Shown here piece by piece: positions 1 to 8,346 of a stretch of 12,843 bases of DNA. This DNA is from Euperipatoides rowelli. Lineage: Eukaryota > Onychophora > Udeonychophora > Euonychophora > Peripatopsidae. The notes beneath the pieces were generated by a model that had not been told where the DNA came from, made no database searches, and saw only the letters and a program-made list of their open reading frames with translations. The stretch lies in assembly GCA_003024985.2 (NCBI GenBank), contig PXIH01S0000070.1, one strand, 5' to 3'. The position numbers and the translations under genes were made by a program. The stretch's first letter is position 1. Every line of letters starts with the position of its first letter.

Positions 1-3
1 CTG

Positions 4-85
4 GTGGAAATTTTTTTTAGTAAAATTCTTTGAAAATCAATAATAATTTTTTTTTAAAAAAATCCGTTACATTTGATCTTTAAGC
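4..85 (-). repeat. Diverged T-rich dispersed repeat, copy 1
   Basis: GTGGAAATTTTTTTTAGTAA, CTTTGAAAATCAATAATAA and TACATTTGATCTTTAA here parallel GTGGAATATTTTTTTTTAG, CTTTGAAAATAAATAA and TTCATTTAACTTTTAA at 497-566. The end nearest 78 matches, in reverse complement, the start of the repeat at 6991-7014, so the family is present in both orientations. Confidence 0.55.
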
Positions 86-496
86 TTGATAATATAAATA
101 ACAAAACAAGCAAAAATAATCATATTAGAATATATTATGTTTACTACGTTTTGCAAATAATATCAAGTATTAAGTGTGTATTTGCATGCCGCTCATGTTC
201 CTCCATTATAGTGGACCAATATCAGATGATTCAGATTTCACTATATTCATCAGCTAAAGGCTCAAACTCATATGGACTAATTGTATTTGAATGCTACTTG
301 TACAGAAATCTTCAATGTCCTCCATTGAGCAAAAATGGGCCCAGTTTTTTTAAAAAAATGAAAATGTTTATTAAAAGTGGAAGAGTATTTTCTACTTAGA
401 TCATACATACTAGGAGTTTGTAACTTATTTCTTCATCTCAGACAAAGGACAATAATATTTCTTAAGTTTATCTTTAAATATTTTTTTTTAATTAAA

Positions 497-566
497 GTGG
501 AATATTTTTTTTTAGTAATTGTCTTTGAAAATAAATAATTTAAAAAAGGTTTCATTTAACTTTTAA
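497..566 (-). repeat. Diverged T-rich dispersed repeat, copy 2
   Basis: This aligns with 4-85 over its whole length with several substitutions and a short deletion. It has no coding content and the family is unknown. Confidence 0.55.
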
Positions 567-782
567 ATAATGTTTTTATGACATACATTTTGTGAACACA
601 CAAAAATATCCTTAGAACATTTTTTTCCTAACAGTAATAGATGACCAGAGTTACCATAAGTTGGTGTTATGGGATTATTTTTAATAATGATGGTTTACAG
701 ATGAGAATTATGACGCTAAAACATCAGAGGTTCACAAGATTTAATGTACATTTTTATTAAACTACTGGTTAAAGTTCTAGAT

Positions 783-835
783 CAGAAGTCAGCAATCTTT
801 CTACATTTAAGGACGCAAAGCGAAATTTTAAAAAA
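783..835 (+). mobile_element. Possible hAT-type transposon end
   Basis: CAGAAGTCAGCAATCTTT followed by GGACGCAAAGCG resembles the CAG-GGTC-GCAA-CTTT tips and GC-rich subterminal sequence of many hAT elements. I found no matching opposite end and no 8-bp target duplication, so this is at best a relic. Confidence 0.25.
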
Positions 836-1070
836 ATTCTTATATATTTTTTAATTAGTTAGAAATATATTCAAATTAAAGTTTGTTATCAATGCTATTT
901 TTTCAACTTTAGTTTTATTTTGCAAAAAAAAAATGTATGTTTAATTCATCAAATTTTTTTTTTCATTTTAAAAAATTTTAAAATCCAAGCTTTATACAAT
1001 GTTGGGAAAGTCTGATTACAGCAACTATTACATTATCTTAAACACAAATCAAAATAGACACCAGGTATTT

Positions 1071-1376
1071 CTTTGATTTCTATTTAAGATGATGCAAGTG
1101 ATGATGTCATCATTTCTCTCTAACATAGTATAACATTTAGATTTTTTACACCTTTTTTAAATGAAATAAGAAAATTAGATGAATTAAACATATAGTGTTT
1201 GCTTTGATTTCTGTTTAAGATGATGTCATTGGCTTTCTTTTTTTTATTTATAAACATTGTATAAAACTTAGATTTTTACACCTTTTTTAAATGAAATAAG
1301 AAAATTTGATGAATTAAACATATAGTGTTTGCTTTGATTTCTGTTTAAGATGATGTCATAGATGATGTCACTGGCT
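1071..1376 (+). repeat. Tandem repeat, about 130-bp unit, 2.3 copies
   Basis: CTTTGATTTCTRTTTAAGATGATG recurs at 1071, 1202 and 1332. The rest of the unit (TTTTTACACCTTTTTTAAATG, then AAATAAGAAAATT and GAATTAAACATATAGTGTTT) occurs at about 1143-1200 and 1273-1330. The third copy is partial and is followed at once by an N (1377). The copies differ by a few substitutions and small indels. GATGATGTCAT words are repeated inside the unit as well. Confidence 0.9.
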
Positions 1377-1954
1377 NATCATGTTGGATCCTTGTTTGGT
1401 AATGGCTAAATTCGGAGCATCATTTATTCGTTTGTTACAGTAATTACATTTATCTAAATTTTAATCTGAATTGAATTCATCCTCAAGTGTTAGCCAGTCT
1501 TGTTAAATCAGTCCCAAAACTGTTAAATCTAATTGAAAATCATGAACTTTTGCTAATTAATTAAGATATTCATTGTCATTCTCATCTTTAAATTCCCATT
1601 TTTAGCTTTCTATTCATCTTTATTTCAGCTCTTCATACTCTAACTATGCTGCTCTTTATATTCCTAAATTTCCTCCTATTTCTCTTTTCATCCTTTTTAC
1701 TACCTTTATCTTACTGTATATCTCTTAATCATTTTAGTCTTCCAAGATTATCAGCCCAACATTATAACTATTTTTAGTCACTTCATTATCATAACATTTT
1801 CTGCCAGTTGTATTATATTTTAACACATTCACACATTAAGAACAAAGGTTTTTCTATTTTTAATAGTTTAACATATTAATGATGTGTTGCTCAATGTTTT
1901 ATTCTTGATTTCATTATTATTAGAATTAAAAATGATTAATATTTAATTAAATAG

Positions 1955-2089
1955 GTGGTTTCTCAGTCTGATTCCCTTCAAGTGCTTTTGGGACGAGTAT
2001 TACGGATACTTTTGCATGCTTTAGGATGCAATCAGAGTACGACTGTGTTACAGAATATGTTTGCAACACAAAGGTCCCTTGTTTTTAAG
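1955..2089 (+). CDS. DOCK7: DOCK7-like exon A (45 codons, pre-DHR2 helical region)
   Basis: Translated in frame from its first base, the exon gives a leucine-rich helical segment containing LLGRVLRILLHALGCNQST and then NMFATQRSLVFK. The QNMFATQRALV-like ending is typical of DOCK6/7/8 just before the FPELLFEEE block, which is encoded by the next exon. The donor is AAG|GTACGT. The acceptor is less certain: AG at 1953-1954 lies in an A-rich, pyrimidine-poor context, whereas TTTCTCAG ending at 1966 is a better consensus and would remove four codons (VVSQ) while keeping the frame. I chose the longer form because the frame is open, but the 5' boundary could be 1967. No preceding exon is recognisable in the 1.95 kb upstream. 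The region probably belongs to the alpha-helical repeat scaffold between DHR1 and DHR2; that placement rests on family knowledge. Confidence 0.85.
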
Positions 2090-3016
2090 GTACGTTTAAA
2101 ACTTATTTTAAATATTTTTTAAAGAATACATGTAAAATATATCATCATATAGCCTATCAGAAACAAGTTTAATCTAAAAATATTTTTATTACTGTTGTAT
2201 TTAAATTTAACTATTGCTGTTCATTTTAGTTAAGTGAAAGAACACCCTTTCTTTTATTTTTTATAATCATAAATAAACATTTACCTCACAGGTCGCTCTC
2301 CTAAGAATAATGGGTATACCAGACTCGTATATACTACTGTACATTTAACTGATCTGTCATTCATTTTTTATAGCATAAAAAATCTATATTTTAGAATAAG
2401 AGAAATAACTTTCTGATGTCTGTACAAGCAGGAGTGAAAAAAAAAAGGTCTTCTATTTGATTTCATTATTCTTAAGTACTACTGTATATGCTCATTTAAA
2501 AATGATGGAGTTTAATCAATTTTCAATTGTGATTACGAAACTGTTTTAAAATACTGACACTTTAAAGGTAAATTGTTAAAAATGCTCTTGGATCACTAAC
2601 CCCTTCTCATCCTTGTCGGGTAAACACAAATTGGAAAAATGTTCTAATTGCTACTCAAGACTTAGTTAACTTCTGGTGTTGATTAAATAGTTTTTACCTT
2701 TCATTCATTCGGCAGCAATGGCCAATTACTATAAGTAATACATTAAATCATCCTTACCCTAAGTATGCCTAACATGATGACCCAAAATATATACTGTATA
2801 GAAATACTGTCATCCCTTTGGAGCAACAATTTTATATATTAATGAAAGTTAATCAGCTTGATCAATCAATTAATTTTACTCTGTTCATTCGCTCCGAAAA
2901 AATATAACATTTAATATGGATAGCTTGAAATTAGATATGGAATAATGTGTAATTTTACCAAATTTGTTTACTGCTATTTTATTAATTAGCTGCTTACTTG
3001 TAACATCTGCTGTATG

Positions 3017-3094
3017 CATTCACGTCTTCTACCGCACACAAGCGATTTGACATGGGCACATCAAATTGCATGTGTACGGTGAAAGATGTGCATG
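3017..3094 (+). ncRNA. Candidate intronic pre-miRNA-like hairpin
   Basis: Positions 3017-3050 pair with 3061-3094 without bulges: 27 Watson-Crick pairs, three G-U pairs (3044/3067, 3030/3081, 3024/3087) and four single mismatches, around a 10-base loop. Length, near-perfect pairing and small loop fit a microRNA precursor, and the hairpin is distinctly richer in G+C than its intron. On the plus strand, the host gene sense, it folds slightly better than on the minus strand. I do not recognise a known miRNA seed. It could equally be the palindromic remnant of a mobile element. Expression cannot be judged from sequence. Confidence 0.3.
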
Positions 3095-3263
3095 AAATAT
3101 ACCTGTATATTTAGCCAATATATTGTACCTAGAATAGTAGTCATATAAGCAGTAACAATATTAATAATTGTTGTCTCAAGAGTTTAACAGGCACAAAAAT
3201 ATAGTATAGTAGAACTAAACAATGCAAACACACACATAGTAGTAGTAATCATTTTAGGAGCAA

Positions 3264-3302
3264 CAGTAGCAGTCATTTGAGGAATACAAATGACTGCTAC
3301 TG
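3264..3302. repeat. Perfect 16-bp inverted repeat, 7-base loop
   Basis: CAGTAGCAGTCATTTG (3264-3279) is followed by AGGAATA and its exact complement CAAATGACTGCTACTG (3287-3302). It lies in a patch with repeated GTAGTAATCAT words (from about 3240 and 3319). It could form a cruciform or RNA hairpin; its function is unknown. Confidence 0.9.
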
Positions 3303-3834
3303 ATATAATGAACCAGTGGTAGTAATCATGTTAGTAGCATTTGAAATGATTTTACACACTCGGTGTAATAATTAATTTTAAAAGACAATTAAAAAAAAAA
3401 ATTCCACTTTTAAAAAATGTTTAACTAAGGAGTTATTTACAAATTAATTTTTAAAATATCAACCTGTAGACCTCCCCCTTTAATAGACCACTGTGAAAAC
3501 ACGTGGAGACAGGTTACATTATTTTCATGTGTCTTTGTTTCAGACAACTCCTTTAGGTTTTTTTTATTTTTATTGCAATCGGATATTGTTAATGACCAAG
3601 TTAAATTAATTTTGGTAAATAAATACTTTAAATTTACATTTAATAATCATTAAAATGTAAAAAAAAAAAAAAAGAAATACAGAATAAAAATCATCTGAGT
3701 TAACTTGTCTGCATGTATTAAAAAAAAATTCTAGTCTTACTAGTAAGAGAAAATNTATTATTAAAAGTATTACTACTAGTAATAAATATTAAAAAAGAAT
3801 AAATTAAGTTTTTAATGAGAATTGTCTTACACAG

Positions 3835-3987
3835 TTTCCAGAATTATTATTTGAGGATGAAACAGAGCAGTGTGCCGACTTGTGTCTTCGTTTGTTACGT
3901 CATTGCAGCAGTTGTAACAGTACAATTCGGTCTCATGCAAGTGCTTCTTTGTATTTACTTATGAGACAGAACTTTGAAATTGGAAAT
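3835..3987 (+). CDS. DOCK7: DOCK7-like exon B (51 codons)
   Basis: The exon begins after a good acceptor (TTACACAG) and ends at AAT|GTAAGT. Its product starts [20 protein letters not shown], continues through LLRHCSS and ends with [20 protein letters not shown] then GN. This is one of the most recognisable parts of DOCK6/7/8 proteins: I recall the vertebrate DOCK7 counterpart as nearly the same, with only a few substitutions around the CSS-C-NS turn. It follows exon A without a gap, both flanking introns being phase 0. Functionally it is helical scaffold before the exchange domain; no catalytic residue is expected here. There is no frameshift, in-frame stop or N. Confidence 0.95.
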
Positions 3988-5729
3988 GTAAGTATTATTG
4001 TTGAATTGTTTTACTGTTAGCTCTATTAATTTTGTGTAATTAAATTGCAATTTAAATTAAAAATTGTTACTTACAGTATTTATCAAAGTAAGAGTTTTGA
4101 AAGCTTCTCTCATAGTACAAAAATTATATGCAATTTGTGCTTCATTGATATATACAGTAGAGTATATATTAAGATGCGTGTTAGTGAGTTGTCGAATGCA
4201 TTGCAGAATGATCCTTTCATTTATACATTGAGTAGTATTTTCTATAATACACATCTTGTGAAATACTAAGATTTTTTCTCCTAGAAGAATTTCTTTACCG
4301 CAAAGATAAACGAGGAGAACTGTAATATGTTAATCCATTAATAGAATGATTGTTAAAGCCATAGAAATCCCTTTGCTTTAGACTCAATTTTTTCCTTGAC
4401 CTGGTCTCAACATGGTTATTAAATACAATACTGTCATTTTAGAAAATGTCTTTGAGAATTAGACTTATGGGGAAATATGATTTTCTTTGTGCAATAACTC
4501 GATGGGAAAGGATTAAAAATTATGAACTAATTTTCTCACACAACACTAAGAAATGTTATTTTAAGCCATTTCCACCAAAATTGTGTTGAAAATTATAAGT
4601 CTCCATGACAATAAATCAAATATCCTGTGGATATGCTCTCACTCGATATTACATTTTGTTCAAAACCCTTAAGAGTTGGCTGGTAAATAATTTCAAAGTA
4701 CTAAGCATGGACATAAACTTATGTCTGTACTAATGAGAACCACATATATTTGAGCTGTAACAATTTTATTACTTCTCTTAGTGTACTTTCTTAGGAAAAT
4801 TAATGAGAAGGGAACATGTTATTGAGCTGTTTGCTTCATGCCAGTATCTAGAATGCTCATTTAGAGGAGCAGGGAAATGCTGAAACGCACAATGGGTTTG
4901 GGGGGGGGGGGTGTAAATGATTTGCTATCAGATTCAGTTACTTGCCATGCTCGATATACATTATAAATTAAAGACCACATAGACACCAACAGCCACATTT
5001 CCAGATCATAGGTGAAAAATAACAGTATGAGGAGAAATAAAATTGCAAATACTTTAAATCTGACGTGTGGAATACTAATTTTCATTCAATTATAGAATGA
5101 TTGGCACACATGACTATTTAGTCAATTTTATAACACTTATTCACCCTCATAATGAGTTTCTTACTATTTATTATTTTTTCTTATTTTTAAGTATTGGAGC
5201 TAAGTGGTCTAGCTTATACTCTGTATATTATTTGTATTTGATAAATACAGTAATTTATTCATTTAGTTTTGTAAGTCCAGATCTTTTTCTGATTCTTAAG
5301 CCAAGCAGATTCACAACACAGAATGTATATTACATACCGTAAAAAATATCTCCATAGATTTAAAGACTTGAATATTTTTGTAATCAATTATTTGTGGGAT
5401 TTCTTTAAATACTGTAATGATTATTATGCTTGGAAACAATTTTTGTCAATGTTTCTAAGCCTCTACACTAATTTGTTATTTTTACTGTAAGCTTGGTGCT
5501 CTAATTTAAGTCTGATGTCACAGGTTTTTAATTTTATTATTTATCTTTCGTCCCACTTGAAAAACATGTAAATAAAATAAAAATAAAATTGACTTATTTA
5601 ATCCTGTATCTTTATATTAAGTTTTCCTCATCAAAAAAATGCAGTAAATGTTAAGCAAATGGTGTTGAGACTTGGAAGCATGCTAAATAAGATATAGATT
5701 TAAGTTTAACTCTGTTTGAAAAATTTCAG
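3988..5729 (+). other. Intron B-C (1742 bp)
   Basis: The intron runs from GTAAGT to AAATTTCAG, phase 0. It contains five TACTGTA/TACAGTA heptamers (4072, 4153, 5246, 5410, 5483) and a 12-base G run at 4900-4911, unusual in such A+T-rich DNA. Open frames of 65-81 codons on both strands (4045-4269, 4057-4254, 4861-5085, 5097-5342) have no recognisable domains and look like chance. Confidence 0.85.
4900..4911 (+). repeat. G12 homopolymer
   Basis: Twelve G bases in a row in A+T-rich intron. About 60 bases downstream the sequence ATAAATTAAAGACCAC resembles ATAAATTAAAGATCAC downstream of another G-rich tract at 11730-11741. Confidence 0.9.
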
Positions 5730-5888
5730 AATTTTGCTAGAGTAAAAATGCAAGTCACCATGTCCCTGAGTTCTTTGGTCGGTACTAGTCAAAGTTTTAA
5801 TGAAGAATATTTACGGCGATCTCTAAAGACTATTTTGATATATGCTGAGGAGGACATTGAACTACAAGATACTACCTTTCCAGAACAG
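5730..5888 (+). CDS. DOCK7: DOCK7-like exon C (53 codons)
   Basis: The acceptor is AAATTTCAG and the donor CAG|GTAAGT, both close to consensus. The product begins [20 protein letters not shown], continues with [20 protein letters not shown] and ends DTTFPEQ. It completes the sentence begun by exon B (FEIGN|NFARV), as in vertebrate DOCK7. Methionine- and serine-rich helices followed by an acidic turn (AEEDIEL) are typical of this block in DOCK6/7/8. It lies between two large introns, of 1.7 and 3.0 kb. No defect is visible. The region is still N-terminal to DHR2 and probably contributes to the armadillo-like scaffold that positions the exchange domain; that role is inferred from the family. 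Confidence 0.95.
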
Positions 5889-5970
5889 GTAAGTTTATAT
5901 CTGAGATTTATTTTTTATTAATATTTAAAATGAGTCCATAATAGTAGTTAAAATTAGCAATAATATTTAT

Positions 5971-5988
5971 AGTACTGTATATACTGTA
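5971..5988 (+). repeat. 18-bp AGTACTGTATATACTGTA word, identical at 6578-6595
   Basis: Each occurrence holds two TACTGTA heptamers nine bases apart. A truncated form AGTACTGTATATA recurs at 9740-9752. These are the longest shared contexts of the TACTGTA motif. Confidence 0.9.
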
Positions 5989-6168
5989 AACGCAGCATAC
6001 ATGTTATAATACTGTAGATTATTATTTCTGTATTTTCTTTTATCTTTTACATTGTTCATTAGATTGCTCTTGCATGGAACAGCTGTTTGTATTTGCACAT
6101 TGAATACTCTCATAATGTGGCCCTTACTNTTTTATAATATATAAAACCATTCTTGCTCCCAAAATTAT

Positions 6169-6347
6169 TGATAAATATAGATGAAAATCTTTTTAAAACT
6201 ACACTTCAAAACTTTTTAAAATAAATAAAGCGACTTGAATCTGTTATATTAAACTTTTAAGAATTATTAAATTCATTTACTCCTATTGTTAAGAAATAAT
6301 GTTGTGATAATTCAATTAATTATACTTTAAGTATTGAAAACAAATGG
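6169..6347 (+). repeat. 179-bp direct repeat, copy 1
   Basis: This segment is identical base for base to 8150-8328. Identity stops exactly at an N (6348) on the right and at 6168/8149 on the left. It shows no inverted ends and no coding content. The lack of divergence in intronic DNA, with an N at the edge, fits either a recent duplication or an assembly join. Confidence 0.95.
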
Positions 6348-6351
6348 NGCA

Positions 6352-6542
6352 AATAAGTCCGTTAAACGGGCATCAACCATTTTTTTGTTTAAGCCCTTTT
6401 TATGTAAGAGAAAACACCACTTAAAGTTTCTAAAAATAGTTCCCGCGCTGATCTTTTGAGCACATTAAATCTTTTTTTAATACAGTATATCACAGTAATC
6501 TAAGAGAAGAAAAAAAAAGTTTTTAATAAGTCCGTTAGACGG
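6352..6542 (+). repeat. Pair of 18-bp direct repeats containing CCGT-TNA-ACGG palindromes
   Basis: AATAAGTCCGTTAAACGG (6352-6369) and AATAAGTCCGTTAGACGG (6525-6542) differ at one base and lie 173 bp apart. Each ends in the palindrome CCGT-T(A/G)-ACGG. They may mark two copies or the two ends of an unknown element. The left one begins four bases after an N. Confidence 0.6.
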
Positions 6543-6774
6543 CGCTGTTACAAGATTTGGAACATGCTATTCCAATTAGTACTGTATATACTGTAGGATT
6601 CTAGGCATTGTCAATTTTCTCAATAAAATAAACAAATTGGAAGGCTAAGTCTTAACATTATAGTTAGTTTATAGTTGATGGTTATTCAAATTGTTTAGGG
6701 AAATGAGCATTTTTTTTTCATTACTGTACAAGACAATGTAAAATTTTAGTATACCTTAATTGTTAATTTTTGTA

Positions 6775-6852
6775 GGTGGTCCACCGGACCACTCCCAAAT
6801 TGTTTTTAGTGGTCTGTAGACATTTTTGGTGGTCATGGACCACAGGACCACC
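6775..6852. repeat. Nested GGTGGTCC palindrome cluster
   Basis: GGTGGTCC (6775-6782) and GGACCACC (6845-6852) form an outer inverted repeat. Inside are two tight palindromes, GTGGTCC-ACC-GGACCAC (6776-6792) and GTGGTC-ATG-GACCAC (6829-6843), and a further AGTGGTCT (6809-6816). The 78-bp unit is GC-rich against its surroundings. It looks like a foldback or MITE-type element, but I cannot name the family. Confidence 0.6.
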
Positions 6853-7009
6853 ATGAAATTTGAGCATTGTGCATTATTTTGTAAATTTTTAATATAAAGC
6901 TGTGATATAAATAGCCGATATGCAAGATAGATATTTAAGTAACATCAATCAAGAATAGGTTTCTACATACCGTGTTTACTTGTTGTTAATGGTCAAATGT
7001 AACAGGATT

Positions 7010-7078
7010 TTTTTATTATTATTATTATTATTTTTGATAATTCTAGAAATTTTCAATTTTTTTTTCAACTTAAAAGAT
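7010..7078 (+). repeat. 69-bp direct repeat with ATT microsatellite, copy 1
   Basis: A T run, an (ATT)n tract and then GATAATTCTAGAAATTTTC leading to CAACTTAAAAGAT. It is identical to 12775-12843. The bases just upstream (6991-7014, GGTCAAATGTAACAGGATTT) match the reverse complement of 56-78 with one substitution and one indel, suggesting a dispersed repeat family. Confidence 0.9.
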
Positions 7079-7337
7079 ATTGCGATATATTAAATGTGAT
7101 TTGCTATTTTTTATTTAACCATTAGAATTGTAGCATTTTATGTATTAGTCTTGTCAACTATTAATGTAAAGCTTAACGCTTTATAATGGTGATAAAAAAC
7201 TTTATACACTCAAATTATTTAACTCTGCTGCTATATTCTTATTTTTTCATTTTCACAACTAACATTTAAAATTAAAAAAAATAAACTTTTATAAAATTTA
7301 TAAACATACAAACTATGGAAAAAAAATAGTTTCATTT

Positions 7338-7524
7338 TCAAACCACAATGACAATAGCCAAATTATTAAAACTTAATTTAATCACATCCACCTTTTGATT
7401 ATAAAAAAATCTAGCAATCATACCTATCAGATTTTGTTACTGATAAAATTGCACATACTGTATATACAGAATACTGTGTACTGTATATTAAAAAAATATA
7501 TGCTATTAATCCAAATACAGTAGC
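7338..7524 (+). repeat. Diverged duplicated segment, copy 1
   Basis: It shares with 7736-7892 the ordered words AAACCAC, TTATTAAA, ATCCACC, AAAAAAATCTAGCA, TGATAAAATT, CTATTAATCC and ATACAGTA. It is longer by some 35 bases, the extra part being a run of TACTGTATATA-type words (7456-7485). Confidence 0.65.
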
Positions 7525-7735
7525 TCTTCTCCTGATTAAACATAACTTTTTCTATATAGAGAATTTTCATGTGAATTAGATGAACCAGTAATGGATCTTA
7601 TCGTTTACTCTTTTCTAAGACTAAAAGCCCTGAAATATGGAAATGTTCCTATATTGTCAACATTTCAAAAAATCAAATCTTATAATGGCCCTGGCCAACT
7701 TAGCCATTTTTCAATTCCCAACTAATTTGTTGAGC

Positions 7736-7892
7736 AAACCACCATGGTGATTGTCAACTTATTAAAGCTTTATTTTAATTAATTAATCCACCATTAGATT
7801 TCAAAAAAATCTAGCATCATAACTATCACTTGTTATTGATAAAATTTAATAAAAAAAAGCTATATACTATTGATCGAAATATACAGTATAAT
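7736..7892 (+). repeat. Diverged duplicated segment, copy 2
   Basis: This is the counterpart of 7338-7524 at an offset of about 400 bases, with many substitutions. It lacks the block of TACTGTATATA-type words found in copy 1. Confidence 0.65.
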
Positions 7893-8100
7893 TTACCAAA
7901 AAAAAAAAAAAAAAAGCCCAATCTAAGCAATAATTGTAGACTTTATTTAATATTTCTTATAAAAAATAGTAAAGAAGGGCTTTGATGACTTTTTTCAACT
8001 ATTTTTTCATAATTCTTGCCTCAGATAATCTTAAAATTAGTAACATGAAGGTCTCAACCTATATGTGTAAAATTAAATTTGCAACATTATTATAAGTGTA

Positions 8101-8150
8101 ATATGCTTAATTTTGATTTTATTTTTGCAAAATTTTTATTATACATCCAT
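8101..8150 (+). repeat. 50-bp direct repeat, copy 1
   Basis: This is identical to 10770-10819, beginning ATATGCTTAATTTTG and ending TACATCCAT. Its right edge coincides with the left edge of the 179-bp repeat. Confidence 0.93.
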
Positions 8151-8328
8151 GATAAATATAGATGAAAATCTTTTTAAAACTACACTTCAAAACTTTTTAA
8201 AATAAATAAAGCGACTTGAATCTGTTATATTAAACTTTTAAGAATTATTAAATTCATTTACTCCTATTGTTAAGAAATAATGTTGTGATAATTCAATTAA
8301 TTATACTTTAAGTATTGAAAACAAATGG
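8150..8328 (+). repeat. 179-bp direct repeat, copy 2
   Basis: This is identical to 6169-6347. It ends 16 bases before the TA flank of the pogo-type element, and its left edge is shared with a second, 50-bp repeat (8101-8150). Confidence 0.95.
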
Positions 8329-8346
8329 AATATTGTTTACTGTTTA

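Larger units (their letters stand above)
1..1954. other. Intron (or upstream non-coding) sequence before exon A
   Basis: No splice-bounded coding segment or conserved protein is visible on either strand. The stretch is A+T-rich with long T and A runs. It holds two diverged copies of a T-rich repeat (about 4-85 and 497-566), a possible hAT-like transposon end near 783, a 130-bp tandem repeat (1071-1376) and two TACAGTA/TACTGTA heptamers (1436, 1712). A short open frame at 73-399 has no recognisable product and is taken as chance. The 3' end has a poor polypyrimidine tract before AG at 1953-1954. Confidence 0.7.
2090..3834 (+). other. Intron A-B (1745 bp)
   Basis: The intron runs from GTACGT to TTACACAG and is phase 0. 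It carries three TACTGTA heptamers, an imperfect 34-position hairpin (3017-3094), an AGT/AGC-rich patch with a perfect hairpin (3130-3350), a 15-base-scale A run near 3658 and one N at 3755. I see no additional exon. Confidence 0.85.

Noticed and set aside
73-399. 108-codon plus-strand open frame
   Set aside because: No recognisable domain, composition like the surrounding A+T-rich intron, and no splice-bounded match to a DOCK segment.
1071-1376. CRISPR array
   Set aside because: The repeat is a contiguous 130-bp tandem unit in a metazoan intron, without short repeats alternating with unique spacers.
4045-4269. Overlapping open frames on both strands in intron B-C
   Set aside because: Mirror-image frames of a stop-poor stretch, with low-information composition and no conserved protein.
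4861-5085. Minus-strand 74-codon frame with a hydrophobic stretch resembling a membrane segment
   Set aside because: The hydrophobic run comes from A+T-rich codons and the proline run from the G12 homopolymer; no homology or gene signals.
6169-8328. Long terminal repeats of a retrotransposon (179-bp direct repeats 1.98 kb apart)
   Set aside because: No TG...CA ends, no flanking target duplication, no primer-binding site and no gag/pol-like coding between the copies.
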